From: Pseudomonas sp. GD04091
GTDB taxonomy: Bacteria > Pseudomonadota > Gammaproteobacteria > Pseudomonadales > Pseudomonadaceae
Direction: 5' to 3'
Length of the DNA stretch: 64,000 bases
Assembly (NCBI RefSeq): GCF_029836165.1
Contig: NZ_JAOEBG010000004.1
Coordinates: 1 to 64,000, forward strand
Positions 55,236-64,000 of the stretch are shown in pieces. The translations under genes were made by a program, and so were the position numbers. Below the pieces are notes generated by a model, which was given only the letters and a program-made list of their open reading frames with translations, searched no databases and was not told the DNA's origin. How positions within the stretch are numbered: position 1 is the stretch's first letter; the number at the start of each line of letters is the position of its first letter.

Positions 55236-55312
55236 GCCCTTTCGCGACACAAGGCCGCTCCTACAGGGTTGCGTGGTACCCCTGTAGGAGCGGCCTTGTG
55301 TCGCGAAAGGGC
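55236..55312. repeat. Long perfect inverted repeat (paired interspersed repeat, likely terminator)
   Basis: Arms of 33 bp (55236-55268 and 55280-55312) are perfectly complementary with an 11-base loop. Each arm is a copy of the intergenic repeat also seen at the window start. It lies between the convergent cysS and sensor kinase genes, so it probably ends both transcripts. Confidence 0.88.
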
Positions 55313-55331
55313 CGCAAAGCGGCCCCGCTCT

Positions 55332-56723
55332 TTATTGAGCTACCCCAGCCAATGGACAATGCAACACCAATCTCGCCCCACCCAGCTCGCTGGCACCCAC
55401 CTCCAACCCGAACCCATGCAGGTCGACGATCGCCGCGACGATCGACAGTCCCAGCCCGAACCCCGGATGGCGATGACCTTCCTCGCTGCGGTAGAACCGC
55501 TTCAGCACCGCCTCGCGCTCATTCGCCGGAATCCCCGGCCCACTGTCCTCGACGGCGATCTGCACGCCATGAGCGTCCTCGATTGCCTCGATTCGCACCT
55601 GCCCACCTTCCGGGGTGAACTTGATCGCGTTGCCTACCAGGTTGGCCAGGGCCTCGAACAGCAACTCGCGGTCACCATGCAGCGCCGGCAACTGCGCGGG
55701 CTGCTTCAGTTGCAGGCGGATACCACCGTCTTCGGCCAGCGGCAGGTAGAAATCATGCAGCTCCAACAGCAACCCTTGCGGGTCGAGCTGCACGAAGCCG
55801 GCCCGGCGCTGGCGGTCTTCCAGCTCGCTGATGCGCAGCAGCCCTCGGAAACGCGCCATCAGCGTATCGGTCTCGCCGATCGCCTGATCCAGTGCCTCGC
55901 CTTCGGCAGAGTCGGCGCCACTCTGCTGGCGGATGCGGTAGAGCTGGGCACGCAGGCGGGTCAACGGCGTGCGCAGGTCGTGAGCGATATTGTCACAGAC
56001 CCCCTTGACCTCATGCATCAGCCGTTCGATGCGGTCGAGCATTGCGTTGACGATGGCTGCCAGCATGTCCAGTTCATCGCGGCGCACCGACACCGGCAGG
56101 CGATGGGTCAGGTCACCCGCGACGATCAGCTCGGCCTGGGCCTGGATCGCCCGGATGCGCTTGAGTGGCCGGCGGCGCAGCAGGTACCAGCCGGCGAAGC
56201 CGGGAATCAGGGTCAGGGAAATGCCCCAGAGCAGCGCGTCGAGAATGATCCGGGTGACCACGAACAACGAGCCGTTGTCGCGCACCAGCACCAGCCAGCG
56301 ACCATCCTGGACCTTGATCGCCACCGCGTCGCAGCTGTCGCGCGGCAGGTGCGGGTCGTCGGCATCCAGGCAGCGCTTGAGTTCATGGACCTTGCCGTCC
56401 AGGCCCAGCTCCGGGGGGATCGTGCGGATTCGCCCGCCAAGGGGGTTGAGTTGCGGGTCGAACAGACCGTAGGCATCGAAGCTGCGCTCCTCGAAGGCCT
56501 GGCTGGCGATCAGCGCGTCGTCCAGTTGCTTGCCGCTCATATGGGCGAACAGGTGCTGGCGTTGCAGCATGGAGTGGCGGGTGAGCTTGTTCAGGTAGCT
56601 GGTGACCTCGAAGTACAGCACCCCCATGAGGATGCTGCTCCAGGCCACGAACAGAAAGCTGTACAGCGCCAGCAGACGGCTGGTGGAGGAACTCCAGCCC
56701 TTAGACGGGTTCGGCAATGGCAT
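55332..56723 (-). CDS. Two-component sensor histidine kinase
   Basis: Inner-membrane kinase of 463 residues. Two helices (about 16-38 and 155-183) enclose a periplasmic sensor of some 115 residues with a Cys pair at 118 and 131. HAMP follows, then the phospho-acceptor H248 in NIAHDLRTPLTRLR and a standard ATPase domain (ANLVGNAIKFTPEGG). Its start overlaps the response regulator stop by 23 bp. It resembles the heavy-metal/envelope-stress type of kinases, but the signal is unknown. Confidence 0.9.
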   Translation of the reverse strand: MPLPNPSKGWSSSTSRLLALYSFLFVAWSSILMGVLYFEVTSYLNKLTRHSMLQRQHLFAHMSGKQLDDALIASQAFEERSFDAYGLFDPQLNPLGGRIRTIPPELGLDGKVHELKRCLDADDPHLPRDSCDAVAIKVQDGRWLVLVRDNGSLFVVTRIILDALLWGISLTLIPGFAGWYLLRRRPLKRIRAIQAQAELIVAGDLTHRLPVSVRRDELDMLAAIVNAMLDRIERLMHEVKGVCDNIAHDLRTPLTRLRAQLYRIRQQSGADSAEGEALDQAIGETDTLMARFRGLLRISELEDRQRRAGFVQLDPQGLLLELHDFYLPLAEDGGIRLQLKQPAQLPALHGDRELLFEALANLVGNAIKFTPEGGQVRIEAIEDAHGVQIAVEDSGPGIPANEREAVLKRFYRSEEGHRHPGFGLGLSIVAAIVDLHGFGLEVGASELGGARLVLHCPLAGVAQ

Positions 56724-57381
56724 AGCCGGAACCCCGCACGGTACGGATCAGGGGGCTTTGGCCGGGCGAGTCGATCTTCTTGCGCAGGCGGCCGATGTGC
56801 ACGTCGATCAGGTTGGTTCCAGGGTCGAAGTGGTAGCCCCAGACTTCCTCGAAGATCATCATCCGGGTGATCACCTGCCCGGAGTGGCGCATCAGGTACT
56901 CGAGCAGCTTGTATTCGGTGGGCAGCAGGTTCAGCGACTGCTCGCCGCGACGAGCTTCGTGGCTGATCAGGTCCAGCTCCAGATCCGCGACCTGCAGGCG
57001 GGTCTGGGTCATCGGTACGCTGTTGCGACGCAGCAGCACTTCGACCCGGGCAGCCATTTCGTCGGAGGCGAACGGCTTGGTCAGGTAGTCGTCGCCGCCG
57101 GCACGCAGGCCGCGCACGCGTTCATCGACATCCGACAGGGCGCTGATCATCAGGATTGGCGTGGTGATCTTGAGGTTGCGCAGGGTGGTGACGATGGTCA
57201 GGCCGTCGACCTCGGGCAGCATGCGGTCGAGGGTGATCAGCTCGTAGCCACCGGCGATGGCCTTGGCCAGGCCTTCACGGCCATTGTCGGCCCAGTCGAC
57301 TTCCAGGCCGTGGCTGGTCAGTTCGGCGACGATTTCCTGGGCGGTGACGGCGTCGTCTTCGATGGTCAGTACGCGAGGCAT
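56701..57381 (-). CDS. OmpR/PhoB-family response regulator
   Basis: Transcription regulator of 226 residues: a receiver domain with acceptor D52 (LITLDRMLPEVDG), then a winged helix from about 125 to 222 (SLNLLPTEYKLLEYLMRHSG and RTVRGSGYAI). ATG 57381 begins MPRVLTIEDD. It is the first gene of the pair with the kinase at 55332. The cognate genes are not in view. Confidence 0.92.
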   Translation of the reverse strand: MPRVLTIEDDAVTAQEIVAELTSHGLEVDWADNGREGLAKAIAGGYELITLDRMLPEVDGLTIVTTLRNLKITTPILMISALSDVDERVRGLRAGGDDYLTKPFASDEMAARVEVLLRRNSVPMTQTRLQVADLELDLISHEARRGEQSLNLLPTEYKLLEYLMRHSGQVITRMMIFEEVWGYHFDPGTNLIDVHIGRLRKKIDSPGQSPLIRTVRGSGYAIAEPV

Positions 57382-57471
57382 GCTGGTTCCTGGGCGGCGA
57401 ATGGAGATTTGATTGTGCCAAAGAATAGACAGGCGGCGATTTAAGAAAAATTCATCTGGGACCGAATGCAA

Positions 57472-57503
57472 AACGGGGCATGCCATCGCTGGCATGCCCC
57501 GTT
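57472..57503 (-). terminator. Rho-independent terminator of ilvE
   Basis: A perfect 14-bp stem (57472-57485 and 57490-57503) with a 4-base loop stands 20 bases beyond the ilvE stop. On the minus strand it is followed by TTTT, as expected for ilvE transcription. Confidence 0.88.
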
Positions 57504-57523
57504 ACGACCTGCAGGCGAATGCC

Positions 57524-58543
57524 TCAGGCGACCTTGACGATCCAGCCCGCCGGCGCTTCGACGTCACCGCTCTGGATACCGGTCAGCTCGGCGTAGAGCT
57601 TCTGGGTGACCGGGCCGACCTTTTCCAGGTCGTGGAAGACGTGCAGCTTGCCGTTGTACTCGATGCCGCCGATCGGGGTGATCACCGCGGCGGTACCGCA
57701 GGCGCCGGCTTCGATGAAGCGGTCGAGCTTGCTGATCTCGACGTCGCCCTCGATCACGCTCAGGCCCAGGCGCGATTGCGCCAGCTCCATCAGCGACAGG
57801 CGGGTGATGCCTGGCAACACAGAGGCCGATTTCGGCGTGACGAACTCGTTGTTGGCGGTGATACCGAAGAAGTTGGCCGAGCCGACTTCCTCGATCTTGG
57901 TGTGGGTCAGGGGGTCCAGGTAGATGGCGTCGGCGAAATTGGCTTTCTTCGCTTCAGCGCCCGGCTGCAGGCTGGCGGCGTAGTTGCCACCGACCTTGGC
58001 CGCGCCAGTGCCCTGTGGGGCGGCACGGTCGAAGCTGGAAATCTGGAAGTTGTGCGGTTTCATGCCGCCTTTGAAGTACGAGCCCACCGGGATGGCGAAG
58101 ATCGAGAAGATGAACTCAGGGGCGGTGCGCACGCCGATGTTGTCACCGGTGCCGATCACGAACGGACGCAGGTACAGGGCGCCTTTGCCATGCGGCGGTA
58201 CGAAGCGTTCGTTGGCCTTGACCACTTGCTTGCAGGCCTCGACGAACACGTCGGTGGGGACTTGCGGCATCAGCAGGCGGGCGCAGCTGCGTTGCATGCG
58301 CGCGGCGTTCTGGTCAGGGCGGAACAGGTTGATCGAGCCATCTTTGCAACGGTAGGCCTTCAGGCCTTCGAAGCACTGCTGGCCATAGTGCAGGGCAGTG
58401 GAGCCTTCACTGATGTGCAGCACGTTGTCTTCGGTCAGGGTGCCCTTGTCCCACTCGCCGTTACGCCATACGGACAGGTAACGCTTGTCGGTCTTGATGT
58501 AGTCGAAACCCAGCTTGTCCCAGTTAATGCTTTCGTTACTCAT
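57524..58543 (-). CDS. ilvE: Branched-chain amino acid aminotransferase
   Basis: PLP enzyme of 339 residues, fold type IV, catalysing the last step of leucine, isoleucine and valine synthesis. The PLP lysine lies in GAAKVGGNYAAS, with EEVGSANFFGI and CGTAAVITPIG as cofactor/phosphate-binding segments. ATG 58543 follows GAGGGTG. It is a single gene with its own terminator. Confidence 0.95.
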   Translation of the reverse strand: MSNESINWDKLGFDYIKTDKRYLSVWRNGEWDKGTLTEDNVLHISEGSTALHYGQQCFEGLKAYRCKDGSINLFRPDQNAARMQRSCARLLMPQVPTDVFVEACKQVVKANERFVPPHGKGALYLRPFVIGTGDNIGVRTAPEFIFSIFAIPVGSYFKGGMKPHNFQISSFDRAAPQGTGAAKVGGNYAASLQPGAEAKKANFADAIYLDPLTHTKIEEVGSANFFGITANNEFVTPKSASVLPGITRLSLMELAQSRLGLSVIEGDVEISKLDRFIEAGACGTAAVITPIGGIEYNGKLHVFHDLEKVGPVTQKLYAELTGIQSGDVEAPAGWIVKVA

Positions 58544-58713
58544 GACACCCTCATTGCTCTACGCCCGAACACGGCGGGCTGCTTTTATATGCGCACCCCG
58601 CCACATTAATACATCCGGCGCGGATCGGAAACGCCCAGTCACGAATTGAGCGTGGCGGGCAGTCGCAGAGGCGTCCGGCCTGACGAGCGTGTCGGCGGGG
58701 AGGGCGCAAGGCT

Positions 58714-59064
58714 TCAGCGCAAGCGTCGGTTCCAGTCGCCACCGTGGTCGCGCCAGCACGCTTGCTCGCTGTCGAAGCGCACGTGCCAGGCCACATGGTC
58801 CAGCTGGATGCCGGCTTCGGCCAGGGCCTGGGCGGTCAGGGCGATCATCCGTGGCTTGTCTGCACCGGCCAGGGCCCTGGCCTTGACGGTATCGTCGGTG
58901 AACACCCAGGTGATGCGCAGGCTGGCCGGGAAGTCGTCGAGGTCCACCTGGTGGGTGAGCCAGGCGAAACCGACGATCTCGGCTTGCGCGGTCGCGCAGG
59001 CGTTGGTCAGGCAGGCGACCATTTCCCGCTCCACGCGAGCCAGCCCACGCTTGTTGCCCGTCAT
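58714..59064 (-). CDS. Hypothetical protein linked to a glyoxalase-fold gene
   Basis: Soluble protein of 116 residues that I do not recognise. The sequence contains ITWVFTDDTVKARALAGADK and ends in a basic WRDHGGDWNRRLR tail; there is no signal peptide or membrane helix. Its ATG at 59064 overlaps the stop of the upstream glyoxalase-fold gene by one base (TGATG), so the two are translationally coupled. This suggests a shared task, but no function can be assigned. Confidence 0.65.
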   Translation of the reverse strand: MTGNKRGLARVEREMVACLTNACATAQAEIVGFAWLTHQVDLDDFPASLRITWVFTDDTVKARALAGADKPRMIALTAQALAEAGIQLDHVAWHVRFDSEQACWRDHGGDWNRRLR

Positions 59065-59432
59065 CAGACGTTGTCGATCTGCTGGCAGAAGCGCAGACGG
59101 TTGCCGAACGGGTCGGCGATCTGCATTTCCAGGCCCCAGTCGACCGCCTCGGCGTGAGGGCGCGCGTAACCGTATTGCTTGGCCAGCAGCTCGCGCTCCA
59201 GGGCCTTGAGGTCTTCGACCCGGGCGAACACCGCCGAGCCCGGCGTGGCATCGCCGTGGTGCTCGGAGAGATGCAGGATCAGGCCGTCGCGGCGGATTTG
59301 CATGTACAGCGGCAGGTCCGGGGCGAAACGGTGTTCCCAGTCGAGCTGGAAAGCGAGGAAGTCCAGATAGAACTCCCGGGCCTTCTCAACCGAGAAGATC
59401 CGCAGGATCGGGATGGCGGGGGCGAATTGCAT
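59064..59432 (-). CDS. Glyoxalase/bleomycin-resistance fold protein
   Basis: Protein of 122 residues with the vicinal-oxygen-chelate fold: ILRIFSVEKAREFYLDFLAF at the N terminus and QIADPFGNRLRFCQQ at the end. The closest familiar group is bleomycin-resistance/glyoxalase proteins, and many such genomic copies have no proven drug role. ATG 59432 follows AAGGACG. It starts the two-gene unit with the hypothetical protein and is divergent from the urease operon. Confidence 0.82.
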   Translation of the reverse strand: MQFAPAIPILRIFSVEKAREFYLDFLAFQLDWEHRFAPDLPLYMQIRRDGLILHLSEHHGDATPGSAVFARVEDLKALERELLAKQYGYARPHAEAVDWGLEMQIADPFGNRLRFCQQIDNV

Positions 59433-59716
59433 GGCAGCGTCCTTGGCTTGAAAAAGGGCAGGGCGGACACTTTAACGCACTTGCCGTGGGTGCCGGGCAC
59501 TTTAACTGTGCGCCAGGGCGCAGCCGCTCTGGATCGCACCTGGGCGTCCTGACCGCCGGGCCGCAAGTTTCATCTGCGTTCATCTGCTTAGTTGGCCCGC
59601 TACCTGCTATATCCAGCCAGCGAATATTGATCGAGTGGTCAGTCAGGCTCGCCTCAAGGCAGCCGGCCTTCGACCCTCCGGATGGCCTTCAGGTCACGGA
59701 TTTCAGGGGTTACAGG

Positions 59717-60550
59717 ATGTCATCGGCACAGCAGATCGAAACATCGCAGGCAGACTCGGGCTGGAGCGCCCACCTGCAGCTGCGTTTCATCCGACGTGAT
59801 GGCGTGACCCGCCTTGGTGCGCGCCGCCACGTCGGACCTCTTTTGGTGCAGCGCCCGTTCTATCCCGAAGGCGCACCTTGCCATGTCTATGTCCTGCATC
59901 CTCCGGGTGGCGTCGTCGCTGGCGACAGTCTGGAGCTGGATATCCACCTCGAAACGGGTAGCCACGCACTGCTGACCATGCCCGGCGCCAGCAAGTTCTA
60001 TCGCAGCATCGGCCCGACGGCCCGGCTGGCCCAGCGCTTTTACCTGGAAGCCGACAGTACGCTGGAATGGCTGCCCCAGGACAGCATCTTCTTCAATGGT
60101 GCCCGGGCCAGTCTCGACAGTCGCTTCAGCCTCGCTCACGGAGCCCGTCTGCTGGCCTGGGAAACGTTGTGCCTGGGCCGGCCGGTGATGGCCGAGCGGT
60201 TCGAGCAGGGCACCCTGGATAGCCGCCTGCGCGTGGAGCTGCCCGATGACCCAGGCCTGCACGAGCGACTGCGCATCGAGGGCGGGCGCCTGGACAAGGT
60301 CGCCGGCTACCCGCTGCTCGCCACGTTTTGCGCCGCCCCCGCCGATCAGGCCGTGCTGGACCAGGTCCGCCAGTTGCTCGACGAACTCGAGACGCCCGCC
60401 GGGGCGACCTTGCTTGGCTCGCTGCTGGTGATCCGCCTGCTCGACCGAGACAACCAACACCTGCAACACCACCTGCAGCGCCTCTGGCACCTGCTGCGCC
60501 CGGCCGTGCTCGGTCTGGCGCCGTGTCCACCGCGTATCTGGGCCACTTGA
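59717..60550 (+). CDS. ureD: Urease accessory protein UreD
   Basis: Accessory protein of 277 residues that binds apo-urease and recruits UreF and UreG for nickel insertion. Family features are [24 protein letters not shown] and [12 protein letters not shown]. The ATG at 59717 is used because the UreD fold starts soon after; a longer frame upstream has no support. It is first in ureDABCEJF and ureA follows after 10 bp. Confidence 0.93.
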   Translation: MSSAQQIETSQADSGWSAHLQLRFIRRDGVTRLGARRHVGPLLVQRPFYPEGAPCHVYVLHPPGGVVAGDSLELDIHLETGSHALLTMPGASKFYRSIGPTARLAQRFYLEADSTLEWLPQDSIFFNGARASLDSRFSLAHGARLLAWETLCLGRPVMAERFEQGTLDSRLRVELPDDPGLHERLRIEGGRLDKVAGYPLLATFCAAPADQAVLDQVRQLLDELETPAGATLLGSLLVIRLLDRDNQHLQHHLQRLWHLLRPAVLGLAPCPPRIWAT

Positions 60551-60560
60551 GAGAGCCACC

Positions 60561-60863
60561 ATGGAGCTGACCCCGCGAGAGAAAGACAAACTGCTGCTGT
60601 TCACCGCCGCCTTGCTGGCAGAGCGGCGTCTGGCCCGTGGCCTGAAACTCAACTACCCGGAAGCCGTGGCCTTGATCAGCGCCACGGTGCTGGAGGGTGC
60701 CCGTGACGGTCGCACGGTGGCCGAGCTGATGAGCCTGGGCCGTGAAGTGCTGGTGCGCGAGCAGGTGATGGAGGGTGTGCCGGAGATGCTGCACGACGTC
60801 CAGGTCGAGGCGACCTTTCCCGATGGCACCAAGCTGGTGACCGTCCATGACCCCATCGTTTGA
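60561..60863 (+). CDS. ureA: Urease subunit gamma
   Basis: Structural subunit of 100 residues, the usual length, beginning [19 protein letters not shown]. It pairs with the beta and alpha subunits in the (abc)3 enzyme. The ribosome site is short, and ureB begins 10 bp after the stop. Confidence 0.97.
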   Translation: MELTPREKDKLLLFTAALLAERRLARGLKLNYPEAVALISATVLEGARDGRTVAELMSLGREVLVREQVMEGVPEMLHDVQVEATFPDGTKLVTVHDPIV

Positions 60864-60873
60864 GGAGCCCGGC

Positions 60874-61187
60874 ATGATCCCCGGAGAAGTCCAGGTCGCC
60901 GCCGGCGACATCGAGCTCAATGTCGGTCGCGCCATGTTGAGCGTCAGCGTGGCCAACCATGGCGATCGCCCGGTGCAGGTGGGCTCGCACTACCACTTCT
61001 ATGAAGTCAACGACGCCCTGGTGTTCGAGCGCGAGCCGACCCGCGGCTTTCGCCTGGACATCCCCGCCGGCACCGCGGTGCGCTTCGAGCCAGGCCAGGC
61101 CCGCACCGTGCGGCTGGTGGCCTATGCCGGCAAGCGCGAGGTGTACGGTTTCCAGGGCAAGGTGATGGGCGCGCTGGAGGGCAGGGC

Positions 61188-61191
<4 letters not shown>
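60874..61191 (+). CDS. ureB: Urease subunit beta
   Basis: Structural subunit of 105 residues beginning [16 protein letters not shown] and containing [11 protein letters not shown], both family hallmarks. GAGGAG precedes ATG 60874. Its stop overlaps the ureC start by four bases (ATGA), giving coupled translation. Confidence 0.96.
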
Positions 61192-62891
<1,700 letters not shown>

Positions 62892-62901
62892 AGGAGTGAA
62901 C

Positions 62902-63387
62902 ATGATAGTCCTCACCCGTCGGCTCGCCGCAGCCGCAGCGATCACCGGCACCGTGACCCTCAGCGTCGACAGCCGCATCAAGAGCCGCCTGCGCGTCACC
63001 CTCGACGATGGCCGCGATGCCGGGCTGATGCTCGAGCGTGGGCACCTTCTACGCGGCGGCGAGCTGCTGAGCGATGCCGAGGGTCAGCACGTGATCCAGG
63101 TGCTGGCCGCGCCCGAGGTCGTCTCGACCGTGCGCTGCGGCGACCCGCACCTGCTGGCCCGCGCCGCCTACCACCTGGGCAACCGCCATGTGCCGTTGCA
63201 GATCGAGCCGCAGCTGTTGCGCTACCAGCATGACCACGTACTCGACGACATGGTGCGCGGCCTGGGCCTGGAGGTCGCCGCCGAGCAAGCGCCGTTCGAG
63301 CCCGAAGCGGGCGCCTACCAGAGCGCGTCACACAGCCACGGTCATGGCCACGACCATCCGTTCGTGCGCTTGCCAGCCCATTTCTGA
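62902..63387 (+). CDS. ureE: Urease accessory protein UreE (nickel metallochaperone)
   Basis: Nickel carrier of 161 residues that hands metal to the UreG complex. It has the UreE fold ([11 protein letters not shown]) and a short His-rich tail, HSHGHGHDH, for nickel binding. ATG 62902 follows AAGGAGTGA. The tail is shorter than the long His tail of the Klebsiella protein. Confidence 0.93.
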   Translation: MIVLTRRLAAAAAITGTVTLSVDSRIKSRLRVTLDDGRDAGLMLERGHLLRGGELLSDAEGQHVIQVLAAPEVVSTVRCGDPHLLARAAYHLGNRHVPLQIEPQLLRYQHDHVLDDMVRGLGLEVAAEQAPFEPEAGAYQSASHSHGHGHDHPFVRLPAHF

Positions 63388-63403
63388 ACCTGTCCTGGAG
63401 TCC

Positions 63404-63952
63404 ATGATGAAAAAGATGTTCGCCCTGGTATTGCTGATGGTGGCCCTGCCGGCCTTCGCCCACCCCGGCCACGACACCAACCCCTTGCAGGATGGTCTGC
63501 TGCACCCGCTGACTGGCCTCGACCACTTGCTGATGCTGCTGGGCACCGGCGTGCTGGCCGCCCTGACCGGTCGCAACCTCACCTTGCCGCTGGCAACCCT
63601 GGCGGCCATGTTCGGCGGCGCCGTGTGTGGTCACCTCTTCGGTGACGTGGTCGGCATGGAGCAGATGATCCTGGGTTCGCTGCTGGTGGCTGGCGCGGCG
63701 ATGCTGTTGCCGAGCCGGCAGCTGCTGTTGTCGCTGATCATGCCGGTGTTCGCGCTGTTCCATGGCTGGGCCCACGGCGTCGAGGCCACGCCCAGCGCGT
63801 TCTGGCTGTTCAGCGCGGGCTTCGTCGCCGTCAGTGGGTTGCTGCTGGCTGTGGGCTTCGGCGTCGGCTGCCTGCTGCGCCGCCATGCCGGTTTGCAGAA
63901 AGCCTTCGGCGGTGGCCTGCTGGCCGGCGCCGCGATGGTGCTGGCCGGCTGA
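63404..63952 (+). CDS. ureJ: HupE/UreJ-family nickel permease
   Basis: Membrane protein of 182 residues: signal sequence, then the HPGHDT segment at residues 20-25, HPLTGLDHLLMLLGTG, and several helices. The His-rich loop and HGWAHGVE are typical metal-site motifs of HupE/UreJ nickel transporters. ATG 63404 follows TGGAGTCC. Its stop overlaps the ureF start by one base, which ties nickel supply to enzyme assembly. Confidence 0.9.
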   Translation: MMKKMFALVLLMVALPAFAHPGHDTNPLQDGLLHPLTGLDHLLMLLGTGVLAALTGRNLTLPLATLAAMFGGAVCGHLFGDVVGMEQMILGSLLVAGAAMLLPSRQLLLSLIMPVFALFHGWAHGVEATPSAFWLFSAGFVAVSGLLLAVGFGVGCLLRRHAGLQKAFGGGLLAGAAMVLAG

Positions 63953-64000
63953 TGCACAGCGACCTGGCGCTGCTGCGTCTGTTGCAGCTGGCCAGTCCCG
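63952..64000 (+). CDS. ureF: Urease accessory protein UreF (cut by window end)
   Basis: Only the first 16 residues are present, reading MHSDLALLRLLQLASP, which is the typical UreF start. The ATG overlaps the ureJ stop (TGATG). The rest, and probably ureG, lie beyond the window. Confidence 0.8.
   Translation, partial: MHSDLALLRLLQLASP

Overview
The window looks like a chromosomal segment of a fluorescent Pseudomonas, most likely of the P. putida group. The evidence is GC-rich coding, interspersed repeats of the types 'TGTAGGAGCGGCCTTGTGTCGCG' (split here by position, see the repeat entries) and 'GTGGGAGCGGGCTTGCCCGCG', and a gene neighbourhood typical of that genus: lpxH, ppiB, glnS, cysS and a kinase/regulator pair, then a ureDABCEJF cluster, tamAB, hpd and a PvdQ-type acylase. 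I saw no rRNA, tRNA, CRISPR array, insertion sequence or complete prophage.

Layout. Positions 1-10.3 kb hold an AtoE-type fatty acid transporter, two TonB-dependent siderophore receptors with Fur-type boxes, an aldolase/DapA-like catabolic pair, and a divergent run of three regulators (XRE-cupin, AraC, AraC) with a clear palindromic operator between the two units. Positions 10.4-12.5 kb carry a two-gene radical SAM/DUF4130 DNA-repair module under a near-perfect LexA box. Then come mqo, a secreted DING/LapA-like phosphate-binding protein, and a 12.3 kb gene for a PdtA-like filamentous haemagglutinin exoprotein that has no TpsB partner nearby.

Positions 28.5-46.5 kb are mixed housekeeping and accessory genes: LysE exporter, TerC/CBS membrane protein, RarD, a CSS-EAL phosphodiesterase, 4-hydroxyphenylpyruvate dioxygenase, a DJ-1/PfpI protein, a yeast-FCY1-like cytosine deaminase overlapping a hybrid histidine kinase, a TPR protein, exonuclease III, an acetyltransferase and the TamA/TamB pair. 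A solitary phage-Mu Mor-like activator follows.

Positions 47.5-58.5 kb carry a small membrane protein, a shortened Fur-like regulator, the PvdQ-like acylase, lpxH-ppiB facing glnS-cysS, a two-component system and ilvE. The window ends in the urease operon and is cut inside ureF. Functionally, iron acquisition and siderophore themes recur (two receptors, the Fur-like protein, the PvdQ-like acylase). The most notable accessory signals are the SOS-boxed repair pair, the orphan giant exoprotein next to the DING protein, the eukaryote-like cytosine deaminase and the three-regulator operon with its operator.
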